This document shows, piece after piece, positions 36,741 through 48,074 of a DNA stretch of 64,000 nucleotides. The stretch covers positions 137,001-201,000 of the forward strand of contig CALYLW010000319.1 in the NCBI GenBank assembly GCA_944989445.1. Reading direction: 5' to 3'. The DNA comes from Ampullaceana balthica (Eukaryota > Mollusca > Gastropoda > Lymnaeidae). The position numbers were made by a program, and so were the translations under genes. Under the pieces are notes generated by a model. It was not told the DNA's origin and ran no database searches. It saw nothing but the letters and a program-made list of their open reading frames with translations. Position 1 is the first letter of the stretch; each line of letters starts with the position of its first letter.

Positions 36741-37974
36741 AACCGTCTCCTCGGCATTGCCACATATTCAGCAACCAAGATCCTGTCTTCTGTCAACCCT
36801 AAGGAGGTAGCTCCGTGCAGAACAATGATCAGTTCTCATCTGGGTGATGAGTGTCTGATCAATACGTGGTAGTCTTCACCAGGGGTCACTTTGCTCGGAC
36901 GTGGTATGGACTGGTAAATTGGCCGTGTCTCCTGATGCCCAGCCCTGGAGCCACATCTCTCTGGGGTGGTCCTTCAGCCACTTTCTGACCCATGGGCGAT
37001 CGGGTTGGGGGGCTGAGCTACGCCATCTCTCGCCAATAAATTGACATGCCCAGCGATGAACTTAGTACTACTCTACCACCACATGCCAGACAATAAATTT
37101 AATGAGATCTGCGCCAGAAGACAAACGATGTGTTACAAGACAATGTCGCAGGACGAGACAATACTGCATAGCTGATTAATGCACTCGTCATTTAGAAATT
37201 TTACTACTTTCGCAGAGTTATTCCTGTTTTTGAAACGGGCCAATAAATCATCGAATCATATGAAATAGGACGAGCACGGCCGATGCCTGGAAACATTGAA
37301 AATATTGGCAGCAGGGCTTAGACCACACAAACCTATTGATTCCACACGTATTGTTTTGGTGGAAATGGATACGATACAGTGGGGGATATGTTGGACACGT
37401 CGCTAGACATGACACTATTTCTTTGCTGAACCTGAAATTTCTTGGCTATAACAAAGTAGAATTTTGATTGAATAGATGGAACTTTCTTAAGTATGTTCAG
37501 AATCTATTTATTTAGGACACAGTTCTAATAGAGCCCATGATGAGACTAAAGTGTGGCAAAAATTTAAAGCAAAAGCATCAGCATCGTATCTTTCACCTGA
37601 AACCAAAACTGAATGTATAATTAGTCTGAAACATCATATGACGGAGATTCTTTTATGGATATATCAGCAGTGAGGTATTTCGAAATTATTAGGTATTACA
37701 CATGACAGATATCAGAAGTGATGAAATATTTTAAATTTTAACATATAAAATGGAAAAGTTAAAGTAAGAGAATTGTTAGTTGTGTGTTTTTTTTTGGGGG
37801 GGGGGATTTTCCTATTTAATATGAGTGAAAAGATAACGACATGAGTTCAGATATTCTTACAAATCTTTAAGAAAGTGACCGATTTGACTCAAAGATGTGC
37901 AGAGGTCAAGGCTAAGATTTTGCTGCCACAGTGACTGGAATTAATTAATTACGGCAATTAATTATTTCTTCTAT
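36741..37974. other. No recognisable gene
   Basis: Mixed sequence with no frame I can support. A G-run lies at about 37796-37804. Confidence 0.5.
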
Positions 37975-38500
37975 ATCGCTAATACTATACATGGTGGACC
38001 AACAAGCTAGTCACGCTTAATCCATTAGAGGTGTTGAGGCAGGTCTCTCCAGCATATTCACACTCCTGATGCAGTCCCAGCTTCGTTGGGCAGGGCACGT
38101 GGTCCGAATGCCAGACGAGAGACTGCCAAAGAGACTCTTCTATGGCGAGCTCCAGCATGGCCAGCGGTCCCACGGTGGGCAAAATAAACGCTACAAAGAC
38201 ACACTGAAAGTCTCACTGAAAGCGTTTGCCATAAACCCAGACACGTGGCAACTTGCAGCAATGGACCGTTCCACCTGGCGTTCTTCCATCCACGAAGGTG
38301 CCAGGTCATGCGAGGCAAACAGGATCACCTCCGCAGAAAAGAAGAGGCAAGCCCGAAAGGCCCGTGCTGTCAACCCTCCTGGAGATGTCCCACTCGTCCC
38401 TTGTCCCTTCTGTTCCCGAACCTTCCGTGCAAGGATCGGCCTCATCAGCCATCTGCGCACGCACAAACAAAGCCAGTCCCAGCAACCTTCGGATGACTAG
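37975..38500 (+). pseudogene. Non-LTR retrotransposon C-terminal fragment with zinc finger
   Basis: A frame ending at 38500 (ATG at 38069, homology reaching upstream to about 38029) encodes the tail of a LINE polyprotein: QLRWAGHVVRM, LFYGELQHGQRSHGG, RYKDTLKVSLK, then DRSTWRSSIHEG and a terminal C2H2-type finger CPFCSRTFRARIGLISHLRT. The reverse transcriptase itself is missing (5' truncation, usual for LINEs). The frame is intact over 144 codons, so it may be a young insertion. The 8-bp minisatellite starts just after the stop. Confidence 0.75.
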
Positions 38501-38537
38501 AGTGGTCTTCGTCGAATCGACGGACGAACAACAACCA

Positions 38538-39893
38538 GTCTACCAGTCTACCAATCTACCAGTCTACCAGTCAACCAGTCAACCATTCAACCAGTCTACC
38601 AGTCAACCAATCTACCAGTCTACCAGTCTACCAGTCAACCAGTCTACCAGTCAACCAGTCTACCAGTCAACCAGTCAACCAGTCTACCAGTCTACCAGTC
38701 AACAAAACCAGTCTACCAGTCTACCAGTCAACCAGTCTACCAGTCTACCAGTCAACCAGTCTACCAGTCTACCAGTCAACCAGTCTACCAGTCTACCAGT
38801 CAACCAGTCAACCAGTCTACCAGTCTACCAGTCAACCAGTCTACCAGTCTACCAGTCTACTAGTCAACCAGTCAACCAGTCTACCAGTCTACCAGTCTAC
38901 CAGTCAACCAGTCTACCAGTCAACCAGTCTACCAGTCTACCAGTCTGCCAGTCTACCAGTCTACCAGTCAACCAGTCAACCAGTCTACCAGTCTACCAGT
39001 CTACCAGTCAACGAGTCTACCAGGCTACCAGTCTACCAGTCTACCAGTCAACCAGTCTACCAGTCTACCAGTCTACCAGTCTACCAGTCTACCAGTCAAC
39101 CAGTCTACCAGTCAACCAGTCTACCAGTCTACCAGTCAACTAGTCAACCAGTCTACCAGTCTACCAGTCAACTAGTCAACCAGTCAACCAGTCTACCAGT
39201 CTACCAGTCTACCAGTCAACCAGTCAACTAGTCAACCAGTCTACCAGTCTACCAGTCTACCAGTCTACCAGTCTACCAGTCAACCAGTCTACCAGTCTAC
39301 CAGTCAACCAGTCAACCAGTCAACCAGTCTACCAGTCTACCAGTCTACCAGTCTACCAGTCAACTAGTCTACCAGTCTACCAGTCTACCAGTCAACTAGT
39401 CTACCAGTCTACCAGTCAACCAGTCTACCAGTCTACCAGTCAACTAGTCAACCAGTCTACCAGTCTACCAGTCAACTAGTCAACCAGTCAACCAGTCTAC
39501 CAGTCTACCAGTCTACCAGTCAACCAGTCAACTAGTCAACCAGTCTACCAGTCTACCAGTCTACCAGTCTACCAGTCTACCAGTCAACCAGTCTACCAGT
39601 CTACCAGTCAACCAGTCAACCAGTCAACCAGTCTACCAGTCTACCAGTCTACCAGTCTACCAGTCAACTAGTCTACCAGTCTACCAGTCTACCAGTCAAC
39701 TAGTCTACCAGTCTACCAGTCTACCAGTCAACTAGTCTACCAGTCTACCAGTCTACCAGTCAACTAGTCTACCAGTCTACCAGTCTACCAGTCAACTAGT
39801 CTACCAGTCTACAAGTCAACCAGTCAACCAGTCTACCAGTCTACCAGTCTACTAGTCAACCAGTCAACCAGTCAACCAGTCAACCAGTCTACC
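38538..39893 (+). repeat. 8-bp minisatellite of two unit types
   Basis: About 170 copies of cagtctac or cagtcaac (occasionally tagtcaac). The order of the two types is not random: a block of 38 units (304 bp) beginning near 39171 recurs near 39475. It directly follows the LINE fragment's gacgaacaacaac tail. The Ser/Thr/Gln/Pro frame through it is an artefact. Confidence 0.96.
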
Positions 39894-39989
39894 AGTTTGC
39901 TCTTATTCAGTAAGTCTAAACGTTTTTATCAGTCTTAGCTTCGTCACATCCATGGTTAACTTTACAGATGACATGGACAACTAAACAGT

Positions 39990-41430
39990 ATAACGGCTAT
40001 CAGCAGCTATGTGGTAAGCACAGTACAATGACTATCAGCAGCTATGTGGTAAGCACAGTACAATGACTATCAGCAGCTATGTGGTAAGCACAGTACAATG
40101 ACTATCAGCAGCTATGTGGTAAGCACAGTACAATGACTATCAGCAGCTATGTGGTAAGCACAGTACAATGACTATCAGCAGCTTTATGGTCAGCACAGTA
40201 CAATGACTATCTGCAGCTTTATGGTCAGCACAGTACAATGACTATCTGCAGCTATATGGTCAGCACAGTACAATGACTATCAGCAGCTATGTGGTCAGCA
40301 CATTTCAATGACTATCAGCAGCTATGTGGTAAGCACAGTACAATGACTATCAGCAGCTTTATTGTCAGCACAGTACAATGACTATCTGCAGCTATATGGT
40401 CAGCACAGTACAATGACTATCAGCAGCTATGTGGTCAGCACAGTACAATGACTATCTGCAGCTATATGGTCAGCACAGTACAATGACTATCAGCAGCTAT
40501 GTGGTCAGCACAGTACAATGACTATCAGCAGCTATGTGGTCAGCAAAGTACAATGACTATCAGCAGCTATGTGGTCAGCACAGTACAATGACTATCAGCA
40601 GCTATGTGGTCAGCACAGTACAATGACTATCAGCAGCTATGTGGTCAGCACAGTACAATGACTATCAGCAGCTATATGCACAGTACAATGACTATCAGCA
40701 GTTATCTGGTCAGCACAGTATAACGGCTATGTGGTTAGCACGATCTTAAGCTGCTAGAGATTGTTATCTGCAGCTTTATGGTCAGCAAAGTACAATGACT
40801 ATCTGCAGCTATATGGTCAGCACAGTACAATGACTATCAGCAGCTATGTGGTCAGCACAGTACAATGACTATCAGCAGCTATGTGGTAAGCACAGTACAA
40901 TGACTATCAGCAGCTTTATGGTCAGCACAGTACAATGACTATCTGCAGCTATATGGTCAGCACAGTACAATGACTATCAGCAGCTATGTGGTCAGCACAG
41001 TACAATGACTATCTGCAGCTATATGGTCAGCACAGTACAATGACTATCAGCAGCTATGTGGTCAGCACAGTACAATGACTATCAGCAGTTATGTGGTCAC
41101 AAAGTACAATGACTATCAGCAGCTATGTGGTCAGCACAGTACAATGACTATCAGCAGCTATGTGGTCAGCACAGTACAATGACTATCAGCAGCTATGTGG
41201 TCAGCAAAGTACAATGACTATCAGCAGCTATGTGGTCAGCACAGTACAATGACTATCAGCAGCTATGTGGTCAGCACAGTACAATGACTATCAGCAGCTA
41301 TGTGGTCAGCACAGTACAATGACTATCAGCAGCTATATGCACAGTACAATGACTATCAGCAGTTATGTGGTCAGCACAGTATAACGGCTATGTGGTTAGC
41401 ACGATCTTAAGCTGCTAGAGATTGTTATGC
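39990..41430 (+). repeat. 35-bp tandem array with 661-bp higher order
   Basis: About 40 copies of a 35-bp unit (cagtacaatgactatcagca, then gctatgtggtcagca). A distinct closing block (cgatcttaagctgctagaga) occurs at 40741 and 41402, 661 bp apart, so an 18-19-unit block was duplicated. Confidence 0.95.
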
Positions 41431-41803
41431 CAATTATAAGGATGGGACATATATATTTGATATGTTTGATGTTATATTTGAATGTCAACCACTAGCATCT
41501 TTTCATGAAAATTTTTTTTTGAGACAGTGTTAAACTGGTGATTTGGAAAGATTTACAACAAAATACAAAAAAAAACAAACAAACCACGAACAACAACTCT
41601 TGTTGATATGATTATAGCTGGTGAAAAGCTTTCGAAATTTATTTAATACTTGCCGAAAATACCTTGCAACTTTTAAAACAAAGTCTAAAAATTATTTGTT
41701 CGTTTTTCCAAATAAAAGTTGATGAAAACTTATTTCTAGTCAACGATGAGACAAACTAGACTATTCTCCGTGGCAATTTTGTTTGTAGTAAAATCTATAA
41801 TTA
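41431..41803. other. No recognisable gene
   Basis: AT-rich sequence between the array and a Helitron terminus; nothing recognised. Confidence 0.5.
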
Positions 41804-42240
41804 CTAGATTGTTCCGGGGCGCCGTGGCGCCTTTGGCGCCCACTTCTTTTAGGGCGCCTACGGCGCCCACCTTATTCATAAGCAAAAATTAAACTTGCTG
41901 AAATGTTCACAAAGTATTTTTATAGGGGCCGTCCATAAAGTACGCCACTTTTTTTGTCAAAACCCCAAGTAACTTATCCTTGTTTGATAAATACGAAATA
42001 TTAAACTTCCTGAAATGTACACAAAGTATTTTATAATTATAAATCATCAAATCCTATTTTTACATCGTTCCCTTTTTCCAAAATTAAGATATAAGCTAAA
42101 GCAATGACGTCATATAATATATTTTTTACAGCGCGTCTTTAATTTGTAATTAATTTGCACACCTTTTGATGCACACCTTGTATTTTAAAATATAAGATCA
42201 ACCAATGACGTCATATTAAATATTTTTACAGCGCTAATCA
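41804..42240 (-). mobile_element. Helitron-like fragment with ggcgcc palindromes
   Basis: The minus-strand end is ggcgccacggcgcc (hairpin), ccggaacaat, ctag (41807-41804), then T. It shares gataaatacgaaatattaaa, aatgacgtcatat and the ggcgcctacggcgcc palindrome with 17254-17700. A ggccgtccataaa MITE tip is at 41923. Confidence 0.5.
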
Positions 42241-42328
42241 CCACACGATTTTTTAAAACTGCTATAGACTGTTGTACATCATCAGCGTTCCACATCCAAT
42301 GAGTGACTTGGGCTTTTATATTATATAT

Positions 42329-42417
42329 TGTAGAAATCTATAATTATTGTAGAAATCTATAAATATTGTAGAAATCTATAATTTTTGTAGAAATCTATAA
42401 TTATTGTAGAAATCTTC
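42329..42417. repeat. 19-bp tandem repeat
   Basis: Five copies of tgtagaaatctataattat with small changes. Confidence 0.9.
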
Positions 42418-42909
42418 TAGGAGATCTTCATATGTTGCTTTGCTACGCTGTAGTATTGCGCAAATTTTCCCCTTTAAAATTTCTGATAATTTGTACAAGT
42501 TGAGTGCTCAATTTATGTTAGCAATAACTCATTTTCTGGATTTCGTAGGCCTCTTGAAATTTTGGAAGGCCTCTTGAAAAGTTCGTAAGTCCACAGTGGT
42601 TACTGTACTTAATGAATAAGACAGCCCTGGTCTGAACGACTGTACATCAACTAGATAGATCTTCTTGTCATGGCTTTATGACCTTTGAAGACATTTCACT
42701 GATGACGTCATTGGTCCATCTTCAGACTTTGATCAATTGAAATTTTAATCAATCTTATATTTACACAATTAATGTCATAATTATACATTCACGTTTGAAA
42801 TTGTACTTACCTTTTGTATTTTTGAAATTAATAATAGACTAATAACAGCGAATAAAAATTGATCGAAAGTGACGTTTAAAAACAAAACACTCAAAATATT
42901 AACATAGTA

Positions 42910-42915
42910 TTTATT
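42910..42915 (-). promoter_or_regulatory. Poly(A) signal AATAAA of gene A
   Basis: AATAAA on the minus strand about 90 nt after the gene A stop codon, a plausible distance for a short 3' UTR. Confidence 0.5.
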
Positions 42916-43005
42916 TGTTTACAATTGAATAGATCAACGAAGTCATTTCACAATATGGTTATCGATTAGGTGATTCGATGAGAGATAATTTTGTCCTTTG
43001 TGGAC

Positions 43006-45789
43006 TCAATTTTTGTGTACACGAGTCATGGGGTATGACCCCGGATGCACACGTGTCCGATCAAACACGGCCTCATCTGTCAGATAAGTAGAGTGATCAT
43101 AGGCGTGGCCCTTACGACGGCGCAGACTGACAATGAGCACAACCACGACCAGAAGGCCACCAATACAAGAGAAGACAGCTATGAGCGCTGTTTTGGTTGT
43201 GCTTTTCATCCCTGTGTTGGCGTCACTGTGTGCTCTCCCCTGGGTCATCCGCTGAGTCACGTGGGTTGTCTTGTGGGAAGTTGTAGGTGTGGCTGGCTTG
43301 GATTGTGTGGTTATATGACTAGGGGGCGTTGGTGTGGCCATGTGGGCGGTGGTGGACTTTGGGGTGGTTGCTGGTGACTGAGTTGTGACGTCATCAGATG
43401 GTTTTAACGTCGCTGTTCCTAATGTTAACAGGCTGATGGTCGATGTTGTCGTTAGTACTTTTTCGCTTGTGGATAGAATCGTAGTTAGCGATGAAGTTCT
43501 ATTAAATGTTGGTGAGGTTTTTGATGTTGGAGTGGTGAGGGTTGTAGAGGTGTTGGTAGTTTTTGCTGTTGGCTTTGGGGTGATAGTTGTTGAATTGGAA
43601 AATATTGTTGTTCTTTGAGTGGTGGTGGTTTTTGTTGTTGGCATAGTAGTAGTTGCTGTTGGCGCGGTAGTTGGTGTTGTTGTTGTTTGCGTGGTAGTTG
43701 TTCTTGTTGTTATTGTTGTTGACGTGGTAGTCGGTATTGTTGTTGTTGTCGTTGGTGAGTTAGTTGGTGTTGGTGTTGGCGTGGTAGTTGATGTTGTTGT
43801 TGTTGTTGTTGAAGTGGCAGTTGATGTTGTTGTCGTTGGTGTGGTAGTTGGTGTTGTTGCTGTTGTTGGCGTGGTAGTTGATGTTGTTGGAGTGGTAGTT
43901 GGTGTTGTTGTCGTTGGTGTGGTAGTTGGTGTTGTTGTCGTTGGTGTGGTAGTTGGTGTTGTTGTTGTTGGCGTGGTAGTTGGTGTTGTTGTTGTTGTTG
44001 TTGGCGTGGTAGTTGGTGTTGTAGTTGTTGGCGTGGTAGTTGGTGTTATTGTTGTTGGTGTGGTAGTTGATGTTGTTGTTGGCGTGGTAGTTGATGTTGT
44101 TGTTGGTGGTGTGGTAGTTGATGTTGTTGTTGGCGTGGTAGTTGGTGTTGTTGTTGTTGGCGTGGTAGTTGGTGTTGTTGTTGGCGTGGTAGTTGGTTTT
44201 GTTTTTGTTGTTGGCGTGGTAGTTGGTTTTGTTGTTGTTGTTGGTGTGGTAGTTGTTGTTGTTGGCATGGTAGTTGACGTTGTTGTTGTTGTTGGTGTGG
44301 TAGTTGATGTTGTTGTTGGAGTGGTAGTTGGTTTTGTTGTTGTTGTTGGCGTGGTAGTTGGTTTTGTTGTTGTTGTTTTTGGCGTGGTAGTTGGTTTTGT
44401 TGTTGTTGTTGGCGTGGTAATTGGTTTTGTTGTTGGCGTGGTAGTAGGTGTTGTTGTTGTTGATGTGGTAGTTGGTTTTGTTGTTGTTGTTGGCGTGGTA
44501 GTTGGTTTTGTTGTTGTTGGTGTGGTAGTTGGTTTTGTTGTTGTTGTTGGCGTGGTAGTTGGTTTTGTTGTTGTTGTTCTTGGCGTGGTAGTTGGTTTTG
44601 TTGTTATTCTTGGCGTGGTAGTTGGTTTTGTTGTTATTCTTGGCGTGGTAGTTGGTTTTGTTGTTGTTGTTGGTGGTGTGGTAGTTGGTTTTGTTGTTGT
44701 TGGTGGTGTTGTAGTTGGTTTTGTTGTTGTTGGTGTGGTAGTTGGTTTTGTTGTTGTTGTTGGCGTGGTAGTTGGTTTTGTTGTTGTTGTTCTTGGCGTG
44801 GTAGTTGGTTTTGTTGTTATTCTTGGCGTGGTAGTTGGTTTTGTTGTTATTCTTGGCGTGGTAGTTGGTTTTGTTGTTGTTGTTGGTGGTGTGGTAGTTG
44901 GTTTTGTTGTTATTCTTGGCGTGGTAGTTGGTTTTGTTGTTATTCTTGGCGTGGTAGTTGGTTTTGTTGTTGTTGTTGGTGTGGTAGTTGGTTTTGTTGT
45001 TGTTGTTGGCGTGGTAGTTGGTTTTGTTGTTGTTCTTGGCGTGGTAGTTGTTGTTGTTGTTTGCGTGGTAGTTGTTGTTGTTGTTGGAGTGGTAGTTGGT
45101 TTTGTTGTTGTTGTTGTTGGCGTGGTAGTTGGTGTTGTTGTTGGCGTGGTAGTAGGTGTTGTTGTTGGTGGTGTGGTAGTTGGTTTTGTTGTTGTTGGCG
45201 TGGTAGTTGGTTTTGTTGTTTTTGTTGGTGTTGTAGTTGGTTTTGTTGTTGTTGTTGGTGTGGTAGGTGGTTTTGTTGTTGTTGTTGCTGGCGTTTTAGT
45301 TGGTTTTGTTGTTGTAGTTGTTGGCGTGGTAGTTGGTTTTGTTGTTGTAGTTGGTGTTGTAGTTGGTTTTGTTGTTGTTGTTGGTGTGGTAGTTGGTTTT
45401 GTTGTTGTTGGCGTGGTAGTTGGTTTTGTTGTTGTTGTTGGTGTGGTAGTTGGTTTTGTTGTTGTTGGCGTGGTAGTTGGTTTTGTTGTTGTTGTTGTTG
45501 TTGGTGTGGTAGTTGGTTTTGTTGTTGTTGTTGTTGGTGTGGTAGTTGGTTTTGTTGTTGTTGGCGTGGTAGTTGGTTTTGTTGTTTTTGTTGGTGTTGT
45601 AGTTGGTTTTGTTGTCGTTGTTGGCATGGTAGTTGGTTTTGGGTTGGTAGTTGTTTTTGTTATTGGGTTAGTTTGTAATGTGTGTGTAGTCATTGTTCTC
45701 AAACAGTCTCCTCTAGTTGATCTTGTTATACCAATATAATCAATGCCAATTCCACCGTTTGCGCCGGTCAATTCACCTTCAAACGCAAT
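43006..45789 (-). CDS. MAM-mucin membrane protein, terminal exon (gene A)
   Basis: The exon starts after a ccattcccag acceptor (AG at 45791-45790), phase 0, and runs 928 codons to a stop. Its first 25 codons finish a MAM domain (IAFEGE, then GIGIDYIGITRSTRGDC, the usual last strand and Cys). A stalk of about 800 residues of (T)nKP(T)nP type follows, with RITTKP and TTPTT variants. It is rich in potential O-glycosylation sites and nearly free of hydrophobic residues. One membrane helix (TALIAVFSCIGGLLVVVV..), an RRRK stop-transfer and a 34-residue cytoplasmic tail ending TRVHKN close the protein. Predicted role: surface mucin or adhesion protein; ligand unknown. The upstream exon fitting the phase is 62320-62603. 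The repeat makes length variation between alleles likely. Confidence 0.8.
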   Translation of the reverse strand: MAFEGELTGANGGIGIDYIGITRSTRGDCLRTMTTHTLQTNPITKTTTNPKPTTMPTTTTKPTTTPTKTTKPTTTPTTTKPTTTPTTTTTKPTTTPTTTTTTKPTTTPTTTKPTTTPTTTTKPTTTPTTTKPTTTPTTTTKPTTTPTTTTKPTTTPTTTTTKPTKTPATTTTKPPTTPTTTTKPTTTPTKTTKPTTTPTTTKPTTTPPTTTPTTTPTTTPTTTPTTTTTKPTTTPTTTTTTTQTTTTTTTPRTTTKPTTTPTTTTKPTTTPTTTTKPTTTPRITTKPTTTPRITTKPTTTPPTTTTKPTTTPRITTKPTTTPRITTKPTTTPRTTTTKPTTTPTTTTKPTTTPTTTKPTTTPPTTTKPTTTPPTTTTKPTTTPRITTKPTTTPRITTKPTTTPRTTTTKPTTTPTTTTKPTTTPTTTKPTTTPTTTTKPTTTSTTTTPTTTPTTKPITTPTTTTKPTTTPKTTTTKPTTTPTTTTKPTTTPTTTSTTTPTTTTTSTTMPTTTTTTPTTTTKPTTTPTTKTKPTTTPTTTPTTTPTTTTPTTTPTTTSTTTPPTTTSTTTPTTTSTTTPTTITPTTTPTTTTPTTTPTTTTTTPTTTPTTTTPTTTPTTTTPTTTPTTTTPTTTPTTSTTTPTTATTPTTTPTTTTSTATSTTTTTTSTTTPTPTPTNSPTTTTTIPTTTSTTITTRTTTTQTTTTPTTAPTATTTMPTTKTTTTQRTTIFSNSTTITPKPTAKTTNTSTTLTTPTSKTSPTFNRTSSLTTILSTSEKVLTTTSTISLLTLGTATLKPSDDVTTQSPATTPKSTTAHMATPTPPSHITTQSKPATPTTSHKTTHVTQRMTQGRAHSDANTGMKSTTKTALIAVFSCIGGLLVVVVLIVSLRRRKGHAYDHSTYLTDEAVFDRTRVHPGSYPMTRVHKN

Positions 45790-45940
45790 CTGGGAATGGT
45801 AAAGTAATTTATGGCTACAAATTTTCGATTAGAAATATGGGGGAGGGGATACAAAAATCAACTGATTTTAATTTTTAAGCTACTGGTAATGTAATTTTAG
45901 ATACAATTTTTCTATTATTTCGCAAACAATTATAAATTAT

Positions 45941-46539
45941 CTGTATTTATAATTCTCTACGTCGCCCAACCATGCGGGACACCACGCACGCACGCCGACT
46001 CTCTAACCCTCCTCCCGCCCCCTTCACCAAAGCGAGTATGTGCAAATGAGCATGACGAATGACCATCGTTGGGGTCGACAAATGTGTCGAGACCAACAAT
46101 GGTCCTTGCGTTTCACTTGCATTGTTCCTTCGAAGAGTAACGTGAGATTTGTAGTCTACTGGTTATCACGTCCGCCTTATACGGGGAAGGTCCTGGGTTC
46201 ATGCCCCAGCGAAAACATTTTTTTATAAAATTTTTGAAAATGTCTTTTTGTGCCCGTTCTTTTACCCTTTATTGCCAACATGGCTGACCCTCGCTAGGGT
46301 TGGCCAGTCACAGTTTATGGTTGGCAAAATAATGTGGTAAAGGGTGGTGGGCAGGTAGATAACCACAGTGCGAATGTCTCGAAATCAACAATGAGTCGGA
46401 AGTTCCTCCCCCCCCCAAACCAACGTTCACTCGCGTTGTTTTGATTTCGTCATGCCGTAGTTAGTGTCCTTCTTTCTCCACTTTCTTTGCACTCTCCATG
46501 AGCAAGTCTGCGGCGTATGCTACACCGCAGGGCGTATAG
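45941..46539 (+). mobile_element. Helitron-like element with tRNA-like segment (second copy)
   Basis: Parallel to 11892-12766: similar 5' part (tataattctct, then gacaccacg), tRNA-like stretch 46146-46216 with B-box-like gggttcatgcc, and a 3' hairpin (tgcggcgtatgctacaccgc) followed by gtatag in place of ctag. It lies 150 bp upstream of the gene A terminal exon, inside the proposed intron. Confidence 0.55.
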
Positions 46540-46640
46540 TTATATATCTATCTCTTTCTTCCCTTCTCTCTCTCTCCCTCTCTCTATCTCTTTCTTCCTC
46601 TCTTTCTCTATCCCCCTCTCTCTCTCTCTCTCTTACACTG
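46540..46640. repeat. (TC)n-rich microsatellite
   Basis: Imperfect tctctc run of about 100 bp with ttcc interruptions. Confidence 0.9.
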
Positions 46641-47099
46641 TCTCTTTCACTCTCTGACTCACTGGTTGATGTGTTCATTTACTAGTTTATTTCTTTGTTT
46701 ATGTTTGTTCGCCAACGAATGTTTTCCCCCGAGACAAACAACTTTTTTCTAATGATAAACATGCAATTAAAAAAAGAATGTCAAAAGTTTCTCTCGGTGG
46801 CCGACTCCATCAGACGGTCTTACCTTCGACACGTGACCCATTAAAAGAAGTGGCATCGTATAGCGAAAAATGTGTTCTAGAAGAAAGTGTGCGTGGTCCT
46901 TACAAGACGTGTTTTGTCAGGCTCGTGTATAACTTGTTCCATAACCAAGCCTTTTCTTCTACCAAACCTGATTGCATTCTTACGTCACATGTATCAAGAG
47001 TTTCGTGGACGGAATACGCGGATAGCTCAAGGATTAATTTAATTGATTTTTAAACGATGTAATTTCAATATATAGTTTGTTTTCTCCATAGTTAAAGCT
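46641..47099. other. No recognisable gene
   Basis: A 91-codon plus frame (46778-47053) is open but resembles nothing I know and has no supporting splice or codon evidence. Confidence 0.4.
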
Positions 47100-48010
47100 A
47101 AAACCATGTCACCATTTCAGTGACGTAGCGTGGGTATGTGCCACGGGACAGAACCCTGGGTTGCCTCCCCCTCCCCACCCCCGTGCAGTGCAGATTGGTG
47201 CTAGAGAGAAAGGATAATTTGTATTAGGAAACAAAATAAGGACACAATTCATTTTTATTCTAAAAAATAATATAGAAAAAGCTTTCATTTCTTGAATAAA
47301 AATGAAGTTTTCTGTTTTTCATCATTACACAATCTGTGATGTATAATCATACCACTATTGTTAGCCATGCTATGCTCAATTGCCAAATAGCTATAGTCAT
47401 TAGTCATTCTTGGTGTATTCGTTAATGATCATACATAATTTTCATTTACATGATTTTAGAGAAGTTTCCCTGGCAGCTAGCATTACTTGTGACAGTTGTA
47501 AGCAATTTTCGAATTAATGATATTATATTAGGCAGGGTAAATTCGAGCCTAAATTACTTTATAAACTTGAATAAATGAAATGGGCTTGAATTCATTATTT
47601 CCCTTTTTTAGCCCTAGAGGTAAAATAATCCTTACTCGACAATGTCATGTGAGATACTTAGAGTTTGATTACTTAAATTTGAAGGTACCATTTCATCAAA
47701 GTACAGTAGATTATCTGGTGTTTGAAATATCATATCTGTTTTTTGTAACTGCCGAAATCTCCCCTTAATTTCGTCTATAAACTCTTCTTATGAATTATAC
47801 ACCTTTCTTTTCAACTGTTCTACATAACACGGATGCATATTCGCCTTGATTGCCAAAAATGTGCTCTCTAGTCCTTTGACTGGAAAGTTCTATTAAGATG
47901 CCATGGTCTCCACATACAATTTTATCAAATGTCAAAGCATCCTTTAATATTGCATTAGTTTCTGTGAGTAGCCTCTGCAAATCATTTTTACACTCTACGT
48001 TTGTAAATAA
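47100..48010 (-). pseudogene. Dispersed repeat with unknown coding remnant (copy 2)
   Basis: Reverse-complement relative of 3340-4210. On the minus strand a 61-codon frame (47980-47795) includes LLTETNAILKDALTFDKIVC and IELSSQRTREHIFGNQGEYA. Stop-interrupted relatives of the same residues are seen in copy 1. The downstream part contains AATAAA words and a terminal C/G-rich segment (cagtgacgtagcgtgggtat). Function unknown; it may be the 3' end of an unclassified transposon or a retrocopy. Confidence 0.5.
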
Positions 48011-48074
48011 TTTCGGGCGTCATTGACTTCATAAAGTACAAGTTTCAGGATAGTACATGTTTCTAAATGTCAAA

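Noticed and set aside
36133..36774. Series of 61-codon minus frames offset by 71 bp; CRISPR-like look
   Set aside because: A simple 71-bp tandem repeat without unique spacers.
38253..39143. 296-codon Ser/Thr/Gln-rich frame
   Set aside because: It is the 8-bp minisatellite translated, joined by chance to a shadow frame of the LINE fragment.
43619..45739. 706-codon Val/Gly-rich plus-strand frame
   Set aside because: It is the antisense of the Thr-rich mucin stalk. The minus frame has the splice site, MAM end, membrane helix and poly(A) signal.
46778..47053. 91-codon plus frame
   Set aside because: No similarity recognised, no splice or regulatory support, near repeats.
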